Positions 16,814-24,900 of a stretch of DNA of 64,000 bases are shown here, piece after piece (within the stretch, counting starts at the first letter, position 1; the number at the start of each line of letters is the position of its first letter). Origin of the DNA: Novosphingobium sp. MD-1 (GTDB taxonomy: Bacteria > Pseudomonadota > Alphaproteobacteria > Sphingomonadales > Sphingomonadaceae); NCBI RefSeq assembly GCF_001014975.1, contig NZ_BBXA01000027.1, forward strand, positions 124,001-188,000, given 5' to 3'. The notes below the pieces were generated by a model that had not been told where the DNA came from, did no database searches, and worked only from the letters and a program-made list of their open reading frames with translations. Made by a program: the position numbers and the translations under genes.

Positions 16814-16917
16814 AATGTCCTCTCGATAGAGGACATTAATTCTCGTTACAATATGTCCTCTTGGAGGCGGACAATCCAGACTTCGCAGATTTATGTCCTT
16901 ATATGATAGGACATAAA
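16813..16917. promoter_or_regulatory. Cluster of ATGTCCT operator palindromes
   Basis: Three related sites occur in 105 nt. One has arms TAATGTCCTCT and AGAGGACATTA separated by 4 nt (16813-16838). An imperfect copy has half-site ATGTCCTC at 16853. A third has 10-nt arms TTTATGTCCT and AGGACATAAA (16890-16899 and 16908-16917). The first overlaps the start codon of the leftward gene, and the third sits in the divergent promoter region of the rightward gene at 17047. This is the layout of a shared operator for a dimeric repressor. Confidence 0.65.
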
Positions 16918-16996
16918 GAGATAAAATAATATCGTTATATTATATATATTTAGACCTAAAATCACAAAGACGAAAACCCATTCGGTAAACAATATC

Positions 16997-17025
16997 CGGA
17001 GCCCCGCGCGGGGCTCCGCTTTTGT
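16997..17025 (+). terminator. Intrinsic terminator-like hairpin
   Basis: A perfect 22-nt GC-rich palindrome (CGGAGCCCCGC and its complement) is followed by CTTTTG. It lies in front of the gene at 17047, so it would stop rightward read-through into it or act as an attenuator. Confidence 0.65.
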
Positions 17026-17046
17026 AGCAACAGAATGGAGTTGAGT

Positions 17047-17556
17047 ATGAAATCGAAGTTTGCACCAGCCAAGAATGTTGAAGCATTCCGGACTGCCCGT
17101 AGGAAGCGCAATGCTGCTGCAAAGCGGCGTGCGGAGAATCGCAAGATATCGGCCGAGCGGAAGGCAAAGCCTGATATCGTAGCTGCATTTGATGGCAAAG
17201 CGAATCTGCAGGCTGCCAGCCGGACAAAACATTCCGCTGCGGAACGGATCGAAACGGTCATGCAAAGTAAGGCCGATTGCCGAAAGGAGCTCACCAGGCT
17301 GTATGCGTTGGTAGCCAAGCTGACCGCATCGGTTGAGAGCGAAACGCCAAGGCCGCATTACGTTGACGAAAAGGCCCTTGCCGCCATGTGGGGGGTGTCG
17401 GTGAAGTTCCTTCGAAATTTGCGTTCCAAAGGTGATGGACCGATGGTGACCTACTTTGGAAGAAATGTTCGGTATCGACTGAAGGATGCTCGGGCATATG
17501 CAGCCGAGAATGCCTTCGCCAGCCGCACTGCAAGGCAACACGCGATCAAGGTGTAA
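17047..17556 (+). CDS. Helix-turn-helix (AlpA/excisionase-like) protein
   Basis: 169 residues. A highly basic N-terminal half (many Lys/Arg/Ala, likely DNA-binding or disordered) is followed by a C-terminal winged-helix segment, YVDEKALAAMWGVSVKFLRNLRSKGDGP...RYRLKDARAYA. This is the pattern of the HTH_17/AlpA group that regulates or excises integrated elements. A GGAG 6 nt before the second in-frame ATG (17047) favours that start over 17035. It may bind the nearby ATGTCCT operators and/or aid excision. A hairpin at 17570-17595 follows it. Confidence 0.65.
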   Translation: MKSKFAPAKNVEAFRTARRKRNAAAKRRAENRKISAERKAKPDIVAAFDGKANLQAASRTKHSAAERIETVMQSKADCRKELTRLYALVAKLTASVESETPRPHYVDEKALAAMWGVSVKFLRNLRSKGDGPMVTYFGRNVRYRLKDARAYAAENAFASRTARQHAIKV

Positions 17557-17569
17557 ACTCGGCGCATCA

Positions 17570-17595
17570 TCGGAGGGGGCCAATGCCCCCTCCGA
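17570..17595 (+). terminator. GC-rich hairpin after the HTH gene
   Basis: An 11-bp perfect stem, TCGGAGGGGGC with its complement around a CAAT loop, begins 13 nt after the stop codon. There is no strong T-run, so termination may be weak. Confidence 0.5.
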
Positions 17596-17723
17596 ATTGG
17601 TCGACACATGCAATATACGCAGGTGGGCAGCCTAAAGGGGCCAACTTCCTAGGTCTGACGCTCTCCAGAGCTTTGCTGATGCTCTGGAGCTACACCTGCA
17701 TTGGCGGGATTTTTCAAAATGCG

Positions 17724-17731
17724 GAAATACC
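17724..17731 (+). repeat. Left target-site duplication GAAATACC
   Basis: These eight bases directly before the IS terminus are repeated exactly at 20245-20252 after the other terminus. Confidence 0.9.
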
Positions 17732-17843
17732 TGTGGATCGGCGTGCAAAAAGGACCCCGTTAGCGGGGTGATCGGCGTCTAAAAGGGACCCCTCATTTCG
17801 ATAGCTTACACAGCCGCGTGGAAGTTCATGCGGCGAGATCGGG

Positions 17844-19358
17844 ATGTTGGTTTTGGAGACAGTGGTTCGTATCCGGCGTGAGTATGCCGGCGGGAAGGCG
17901 ATCAAGGCGATCGCGCGTGATCTGCATGTGTCGCGGAAGGTAATCCGCAAGGCGATCCGGGCGCCGGAAGGCGCATTTGATTATCGGCGCAAGGTTCAGC
18001 CGCTGCCGCGGATCGGTCCGTTTCAGGATCGGCTGGATGTGCTGCTGGAAGAGAACGAGTTACGGGGCCGACGTGACCGGCTTCGGATGACCCGTATCCA
18101 CGACCTTCTGGTGCGTGAGGGTTTCGAGGGCTCTTACGATGCCGTGCGCCGCTATGCGGCACGGTGGAAGATCGAGCGGCGCAGGGATGTCGGAGACGGG
18201 ACGACTGCCTTTATTCCGATGCTGTTCCAGCCCGGCGAGGCCTACCAGTTCGACTGGAGCCACGAGGATGTCGAGATCGCCGGCAAGCCGATGCGGGTAA
18301 AGGTCGCGCACATGCGGCTGTGCGCATCGCGGGCTGTGTATGTCCGGGCCTATCCACGCGAGACCCAGGAGATGCTGTTCGACGCGCATGCGCGCGGCTT
18401 TGCCTTCTTCGGCGGCGTGCCCCGGCGCGGCATCTACGATAATATGAAGACGGCGGTGACGAGCGTGTTCACCGGCAAGGACCGGGTGTTCAACCGGCGG
18501 TTCCTGATCATGGCCAACCATTATATGGTCGAGCCCACGGCCTGCTCGCCGGCGGCGGGATGGGAGAAGGGTCAGGTCGAGAACCAGGTGCAGACGATCC
18601 GAGGGCGCTTCTTCCAGCCCCGTCTGCGGTTCGCCAGCCTCGAGGAGCTCAATGGCTGGCTGGAAGCTGAGTGCCGACGCTGGGCCGAACGGCAGGCCCA
18701 TCCTGAGCAGGGCGACCAGACCGTGGCGCAGATGCTGGAGATCGAACGTCCTGCATTACAGTCGATGCTGGGGCCGTTCGACGGCTTCAACGAGAGCGAG
18801 CACGGCGTGTCGGGCACCTGCCTGATCAGCTACGATCGCAACCGTTACTCGGTCCTCTCGACAGTGGCGCGGCGCACTGTGCAGGTTCGGGCCTATGCCG
18901 ACCGTATTGTCGTGCGATGCGGCGATGAGGTCGTCGCTGAGCATCCCCGCTTCTTCGGGCGGAACCGCACCATCTATGATCCCTGGCACTATCTGCCGGT
19001 GCTGGCCCGCAAGCCCGGCGCTTTACGCAACGGAGCACCCTTCCAGGACTGGGAACTGCCGCCGGCGCTCGCCCGATTGCGACGCAAGCTGGGTAACGGC
19101 GATGATGCCGATCGGCGGTTCGTGCGCGTGCTGGCGGCCGTGCTGACCGATGGCCTGGAACTCGTCGAAGCCGCCGTGCGGGAGGCACTGGCAACCGGCA
19201 CGGCGAGCGACGACTTGATCCTCAATATCCTGGCACGGCGCCGCGAACCGCCGCGACCGCTGACGATCGTCACGTCGGAGGACAATGCCCTGCGGCATCC
19301 GCCGATCGCCGACTGTGCCCGTTACGACCAACTGAGGAACTTTCATGCAGCGGCATGA
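17844..19358 (+). CDS. istA: IS21-family transposase IstA
   Basis: 504 residues. An N-terminal helix-turn-helix ([21 protein letters not shown]) is followed by a DDE integrase core. The first Asp is in [12 protein letters not shown], the second in [12 protein letters not shown] and the Glu in [14 protein letters not shown]-terminal DNA-binding segment ends the protein. IstA cuts and joins IS21 ends, with IstB as ATPase helper. Its 3' end overlaps istB by 14 nt, as expected for coupled translation. Confidence 0.95.
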   Translation: MLVLETVVRIRREYAGGKAIKAIARDLHVSRKVIRKAIRAPEGAFDYRRKVQPLPRIGPFQDRLDVLLEENELRGRRDRLRMTRIHDLLVREGFEGSYDAVRRYAARWKIERRRDVGDGTTAFIPMLFQPGEAYQFDWSHEDVEIAGKPMRVKVAHMRLCASRAVYVRAYPRETQEMLFDAHARGFAFFGGVPRRGIYDNMKTAVTSVFTGKDRVFNRRFLIMANHYMVEPTACSPAAGWEKGQVENQVQTIRGRFFQPRLRFASLEELNGWLEAECRRWAERQAHPEQGDQTVAQMLEIERPALQSMLGPFDGFNESEHGVSGTCLISYDRNRYSVLSTVARRTVQVRAYADRIVVRCGDEVVAEHPRFFGRNRTIYDPWHYLPVLARKPGALRNGAPFQDWELPPALARLRRKLGNGDDADRRFVRVLAAVLTDGLELVEAAVREALATGTASDDLILNILARRREPPRPLTIVTSEDNALRHPPIADCARYDQLRNFHAAA

Positions 19359-20073
19359 CATGATCGACGCGATGCGCGGGCTCGGACTCAAAGGGATGGC
19401 CGGCGCGTTCGATGAGACCGTCACCACAGGGCTTCAGCGCCAGCGCACGACGATGGAGATACTGACCGATCTGCTGCGTGCGGAGGCAACGCACCGCCAC
19501 GCCGCCTCGATCCGATACCGGATGGCGGCCGCCAAGCTGCCGGTGGTGAAGGACATTGATGCTTTCCACTTCGAGGGGACGCCGATCAACGAGGGGCTGG
19601 TCCGTTCGCTGCACGGCGGGGCGTTCCTCCCCGCACGGCGCAATGTCGTCCTGGTCGGTGGCACCGGCACCGGCAAGACCCATCTGGCCATCGCCATCAC
19701 CGCCAATGTCGTCCGCGCTGGAGCGCGGGGGCGTTACTTCAACACCGTTGATCTGGTGACCCGCCTCGAAGAGGAAGCCCGGATCGGCAAAAGCGGCGCG
19801 CTTGCCGCCCAGCTCTCTCGCCTCGACCTCGTCGTGCTCGATGAGCTTGGCTATCTTCCCTTCGCCCGTTCAGGCGGGCAGTTGCTGTTCCATCTGGTCA
19901 GCAAACTTTACGAGCAAACCAGCGTCATCATCACGACCAACCTGGCGTTCGGAGAATGGCCGACGGTGTTCGGCGACCCCAAGATGACCACCGCTCTCCT
20001 CGATCGCGTCACCCATCATTGCGACATCATCGAGACCGGCAATGACAGCTGGCGCTTCAAGAACCGAAACTGA
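19345..20073 (+). CDS. istB: IS21-family helper ATPase IstB
   Basis: 242 residues of the DnaC-like AAA+ family. Walker A is GGTGTGKTH near residue 110, Walker B is [12 protein letters not shown] near 172, and sensor 1 is [12 protein letters not shown]. IstB oligomerises on DNA and directs IstA to target sites. The C-terminus ([16 protein letters not shown]) is typical of full-length IstB. Confidence 0.95.
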   Translation: MQRHDMIDAMRGLGLKGMAGAFDETVTTGLQRQRTTMEILTDLLRAEATHRHAASIRYRMAAAKLPVVKDIDAFHFEGTPINEGLVRSLHGGAFLPARRNVVLVGGTGTGKTHLAIAITANVVRAGARGRYFNTVDLVTRLEEEARIGKSGALAAQLSRLDLVVLDELGYLPFARSGGQLLFHLVSKLYEQTSVIITTNLAFGEWPTVFGDPKMTTALLDRVTHHCDIIETGNDSWRFKNRN

Positions 20074-20099
20074 TCCCTGCCGCACGCAGGATTAAGGTG

Positions 20100-20160
20100 C
20101 CTTGCGCTGCGCGCGCCTCCGGTCGGGCTCCGCCCTCCCTACGCCGCGCGCAGCGCAAGG
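20100..20160 (+). terminator. Long hairpin downstream of istB
   Basis: A perfect 16-bp inverted repeat (CCTTGCGCTGCGCGCG and its complement) with a 29-nt GC-rich loop follows the istB stop by 26 nt. There is no T-run; it could block read-through into or out of the IS rather than act as a classical terminator. Confidence 0.5.
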
Positions 20161-20244
20161 CGCGTTCCTCGACCGTCCTGCCATCGTTGAGAGGGGGTCC
20201 CTTTTGCGCGCCGATCGGGGGTCCCTTTTGGACGCCGATTGACA

Positions 20245-20252
20245 GAAATACC
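20245..20252 (+). repeat. Right target-site duplication GAAATACC
   Basis: Exact copy of 17724-17731, directly abutting the CA terminus of the IS. Confidence 0.9.
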
Positions 20253-21181
20253 CAAAGAGGTCTCCCCGGGACACTTTGCATCACCAGCAGCAGAAGGCAG
20301 AAGCATTCCTTAACCGTGTCCTTCATGGGGTGGAACTTATCAAACCACCTTTGCTCGGGCGTCGAAAGTTGCATGCTCTGCTAGGTGTCAATGAATGCCG
20401 TGCCGATTTGCGTCTGTGCGATGTATCGGCAAGAAAGAAGAGTGCCGAAATACTCTTCGACGTCGTCGGCGGTTTGAGGGCTAGATTTGATAGCTCTGGC
20501 GTCCAGTTCCGCCATATCACGTTTATCGATGATATCGGCATAACGTCCGACCGCTATCCGCTCCTGAGATTTTGTGCTCTGAAGCGCAAGGTGGACAAGG
20601 CCATTCGAACTCTGGGTTTGTCAGCGCTTGTCTTCATCGAGATACAGCCTCTCTTGAACTACCCTGCACTTGGTGAAGGGCGCACGCTGATGTTGCATGC
20701 TCACGCTCTATGTTGGGGCTCGACATCTCGCCGGGCTTACAGGTCCGCGAAGAGGGCGCTCAACCAATCAAGATCTTGGCAAAATAAGTTCGGGGCCGAA
20801 CCTGTGAAAGATCGTCACCTGAGAAAATTTGACGATGTCCTTCGAATCGCCTGCTATGTGGCAAAGCTTCCGCACGACGGAAAAATTCGTGTACCCGTCG
20901 GCGAGGACAAGTGGCGCTTCCGTCCGACATTGCAGGGCTATCCCAATCGGTTGGCGCTCAGGATCGCCGAAGGCCTCTCGCACTATTCCATTTTCGACGC
21001 TGTTTTTAGTGTAGGAGAGGGAAGGTTTTATCGGCTGGATTGGAAGCGGCAGTTAGTCGATTGGCACCAAAAGAGATTGCTTCGCTATGGGAAAGGTCGC
21101 CGCTTTGACCTAGCCGATTTTTGGCAGCGAAGGCATAGGAGTGGCCGTTTTGGCTACGACAAGCCGTTCAGCGTGGATTAG

Positions 21182-21495
21182 TTGCTAAGCGCAGTATGTC
21201 CGTGATGGGCGATACACGATGATACTCTGTGTTTCGCCCATCAAGCTTGAGAGTTCTGGAGTGTTTACTGAAGCTGATAACGAAGGACTCTGACTTACTC
21301 CAGCCGTCTGGCGCGACAGGGAAGGGCACCTTGGTTGCCGTCGTTCAACGTAGATTTGAAGCGGTTCGATAGCGGTCATTTGAAGTGGGATGCCTTTGCA
21401 GTGGAGATCGCGCCGGTCGGAGACACGGGTGTGGCAATACCGACATCACCCGTTATGAGGCGGCTACCACAAGCTCAGGCAATTCAGGCAGACCA
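21182..21495. other. Intergenic stretch in the island
   Basis: About 314 nt without a convincing gene. It holds a 9-bp inverted repeat GATGGGCGA / TCGCCCATC (21204-21212 and 21234-21242) shortly after the HUH gene, possibly its transcript end. An open frame leads into the HNH-like gene from 21385, but its residues do not look like a protein. Confidence 0.4.
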
Positions 21496-21834
21496 ATGGC
21501 CCGCAAACATTCGAAGCACGGCCCTTATGAGGACCTCCATCAGGACGAAGAGGCTCCCGAGGCCGTGGTGCTCTGCTGGCTCTGTGGCCGACCGACCGGC
21601 AAGACCATTGTCTGGCACCACCCCGTGCCCAAGAGCCGGGGTGGGCGCGATGTGGTTCCCATGCACCCCATTTGCCAGCAGACGCTGATCACCAATTTCA
21701 CCAATTCCGAACTGCAGCGCCACGGCATGGAAGTAGAGGGTCTGCTCGCCAACCCGGCCGTGCGCAAATTCGTCGATTGGGTAGCGAATAAGGACCCCGA
21801 TTTCACGTCCACCATCGCCAAGAAGAAGCGCTGA
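21496..21834 (+). CDS. HNH-nuclease-like small protein
   Basis: 112 residues. A Cys-x-x-Cys pair (VLCWLCGRPTG) leads into a V-W-H-H-P-V-P-K-S-R-G-G block and a later MHPICQQTLITNFTN. Together these look like a zinc-stabilised HNH (beta-beta-alpha metal) fold, with the double His as metal or general-base residues. Relatives occur in sphingomonad genomes as short stand-alone proteins. The frame extends upstream, but MARKHSKHG at 21496 is the natural start. Its role, nuclease or structural zinc protein, is not settled. Confidence 0.65.
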   Translation: MARKHSKHGPYEDLHQDEEAPEAVVLCWLCGRPTGKTIVWHHPVPKSRGGRDVVPMHPICQQTLITNFTNSELQRHGMEVEGLLANPAVRKFVDWVANKDPDFTSTIAKKKR

Positions 21835-21951
21835 TCCGGCTGCGCTTTCGGCATCCGCCACAAAAGCGGCTGTAACGAGGTCATTTCGCGATGCTGATAG
21901 CCCTTTACTTACGCCTTCATTCGAATGACCAGTAGAACGAAGGGGTAAGAA

Positions 21952-24900
21952 ATGACGTTATCGATCGAGGCAACCATTTCCGGCAAAGTCGGCTTTGCCT
22001 CGCATCAGAACTCGGCGCCAGTCATCCGGGATCTCATCATCCGCAACGGGGGCGACAGGCCAGTTGACGGATGCCGCGTGATCTTGCGCGCGGACCCACC
22101 TTTTCTGGCCGAAAAGACCTGGCGCATCGATCGAGTTTCCGCGCTGGATGAGATCGTCATTTCAGATCGCGACGTCCATCTCAACGGCACCCTGCTGTCG
22201 GGGCTTACCGAGGCGATGACTGCCTCCGTGATTCTTACACTGCTGGACTCCGCCGATCATGAACTTGCATCGGCCCGCCAGCCGTTGGAACTTCTTGCTC
22301 ATAACGAGTGGGGCGGCGTGGGTGAAATGGCCGACCTAATCCCGGCGTTCGTCATGCCGAATGATCCCGCTGTTGACCAAATTCTCAAAGCAGCGTCCGA
22401 CTGCCTGCGGCGAACCGGCAAACCCGATACGATCGATGGGTATCAAAGTCGGGAGCGGACCCGGGTGTGGCAGCTAGCCGCCGCGATATGGTCGGCGGTG
22501 GCGGGACTTCGGCTGTCCTATGCCCTGCCGCCAGCCAGCTTCGAACGCAGCGGGCAGAAGATCAGAACGCCGTCCCAGATTCTGGACGGCCGGATGGCCA
22601 CCTGCCTCGACACGACCCTGCTTTTCGCTGCCGCTCTGGAGCAGGCAAGCCTTAATCCCCTGGTGATCCTCACCAAGGGCCACGCCTTCGTCGGCGTGTG
22701 GCTTCAGCCGACCGAGTTCAGCTCGCTCATCATTGATGAAGCGGCGGCAATTAGACGGCGGTTCGACCTCGATGAACTTATCGTCTTCGAAACGACGCTC
22801 ATCACCCAGGATCACCCGCCCAGTTTCTCACAGGCTATCGCCGCTGGCCACGGGAAGCTCAACGAAAGGTTAGATGAAGAATTCGAGATGGCGGTCGATG
22901 TCCGCCGCGCCCGGATGCAGAAAATCCGGCCGCTGGGCGTTGCCCTAACGCCGAAGGAACCGACGGAGCGGGCCATATCGGTGGCGGAAGCGGTCGAAGA
23001 AGCTCCCTCCCTTCCGTCATTTGACTCTGACGTCGTGGAGGAGGTTGTCACGCCCGGCGGCCGGGTGCGCCAATGGCAACGCAAACTGCTTAACCTGACG
23101 ACTGCGAACCGGCTTCTGCATCTCTCCGATACTGCAAAAGCTGTGCGTCTCTTTTGCCCTGATTGCGGCAGGCTGGAAGACCTGCTCGCCGCAGGCAAGA
23201 AGGTCCGCATCCGTCCCATGCCCGATCTCGATACCGGCGACCGCGACGAGGAACTCTACAATCAGCAAAATACCTCCAGCCTACGGCGGGAGGTCGCGGC
23301 GGAGGCGCTGGACCGGAATGAGGTGCTGGCGCTCATCCCTAGGGACAAGCTGGATGGCCAGCTTGTCGACCTCTACCGCAAGGCCAATTCCGATATTGAG
23401 GAGGGCGGCGCCAACACGCTTTTCCTCGCGATCGGCTTCCTCAAATGGAAGAAGTCAGACAAGGAAACGAAGGTCTACAGGGCACCGTTGATTCTCTTGC
23501 CGGTCAAGCTGGAACGCAAAAGCGCCCTTTCCGGCGTGGTAATGGTCCAGCACGAGGATGAACCCAGATTCAACCTCACTCTGCTGGAGTTGCTCCGGCA
23601 GGATTTCGAGCTGACCATTCCCGAACTCGAGGGGGAGCTTCCGCGCGATCACTCCGGCATCGATGTCGCCCGGATTTGGCGCTCCGTGCGCCATGCGGTC
23701 AAGGAAATGCCGGGCTTCGAGGTCGTAGAGGACGTGGCGCTGGGAACCTTCTCCTTCGCCAAATACCTCATGTGGAAAGACCTCGTGGATCGCGAGGCAC
23801 TGCTGCGCGAAAGTCCGTTGGTACGGCATCTCATAGATCGGGATGGCGCGGTGAATCTCGATCAGGGCGGATTGCCGCGTGTCGAGGATCTGGACCGGGA
23901 TATCACGCCGGCCGAGCTGTTCACCCCTCTGCCGGCCGACAGCTCCCAGATACGGGCCGTGATCGCCTCGGCGCGCGGCCATAATTTCGTGCTGGACGGA
24001 CCTCCGGGCACCGGCAAGTCGCAGACCATCGCCAACATGATCGCACACAATCTGGCACTTGGCCGGCGCGTTCTGTTCGTTGCGGAAAAGAAGGCGGCGC
24101 TGGATGTCGTCCACCGGCGCCTGACGGACAAGGGGCTGGCGCCATTCTGCCTCGAACTGCACTCCGCCAAGGCCACCAAATCGGCTGTCCTGAGGCAGCT
24201 CGGCACAGCTTGGGATACTCGCGATGAAATGTCGGCGGCCGTTTGGGACATGCGCGCGGGTCAGGCGAAATCGCTTAGGGACCAACTGAACGAAACCGTC
24301 GCCCTGCTCCACCGGCAGGACTACAACGGCTACACCATCCATCAGGCGATCGGCCGCGTCGTCCGCGACGGCAAGGAATACACGCCTAAATTCAACTTCC
24401 CGCCCACAGCCCGCCATTCGAAAGCGGACATGGATGCGATGCGCGATGTCGCGCGGCGTCTGGGCATTGCCTATCAGGCCGTGAGCGACCTTCCGGTCGA
24501 ACTGGATGGCGTAACCCATGCCGATTGGACCAACGGCTGGCAGGAACAGATCGTCGCGTCCGCCCGCGCGCTGCCGGCCGTCCTCGACGATTTCGAGGAG
24601 GCGGTGGCGGGGCTGGCAAAAGCCAGTCAGCTTCCGACTAATGGAGACAGCCGGCAGGATGGCAAACGGCTGATGGTGCTGGCCAATGCGTGCTTGGCCG
24701 CGCACGGGCACGATCTGCGTTTCGCGTTCAGTCCCGACATGGCCGAGAAGGTCGAGGCGGCTCGAAAGGGAATCGATTTCGTCGAGGCATACCTCGCGGA
24801 GGAGCGCGCGCTGAGCGCCAGCTATGCTTCCGAGGTGGCGAGGCGGCTCGATCTCGAGGGACTGCGGGAGGCCTGGACGCAGGCTGGCACGAAGTTCTGG

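Larger units (their letters stand above)
17732..20244 (+). mobile_element. IS21-family insertion sequence (2513 bp)
   Basis: The element begins TGTGGATCGGCG and ends CGCCGATTGACA, matching the TG...CA ends of IS21 elements. Each end carries two copies of a repeat containing ATCGGCG(T/C)...CAAAA-GGACCCC: 17732-17757 and about 17771-17795 on the left, the complement at about 20195-20244 on the right. istA and istB lie inside in the usual order with overlapping ends. The 8-bp duplication GAAATACC on both sides shows an intact, relatively undecayed insertion. Confidence 0.93.
17719..21181 (+). pseudogene. Probable HUH replication/relaxase protein, interrupted by an IS21-family element
   Basis: Removing the insertion (17732-20244) and one target copy joins ATG 17719 (MRKYP) in frame to the open frame that continues to 21181. 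The result is one protein of about 317 residues. Its body has a hydrophobic strand ITFIDD, then a His-hydrophobic-His triplet in LMLHAHALCWG, and a Tyr-x-x-Lys motif in RIACYVAKLP. That order fits rolling-circle Rep or relaxase HUH endonucleases. The gene lost its start region to the insertion after about codon 4. A TTG at 20276 could still give a nearly full-length product if the IS supplies transcription. The HUH call is by motif reading only. Confidence 0.55.

Noticed and set aside
17583-17771. 62-residue frame starting MPPPNWSTHA before the IS
   Set aside because: It runs into the IS end, and after conceptual removal of the insertion it stops soon in that frame. The adjacent frame from 17719 joins the HUH gene instead.
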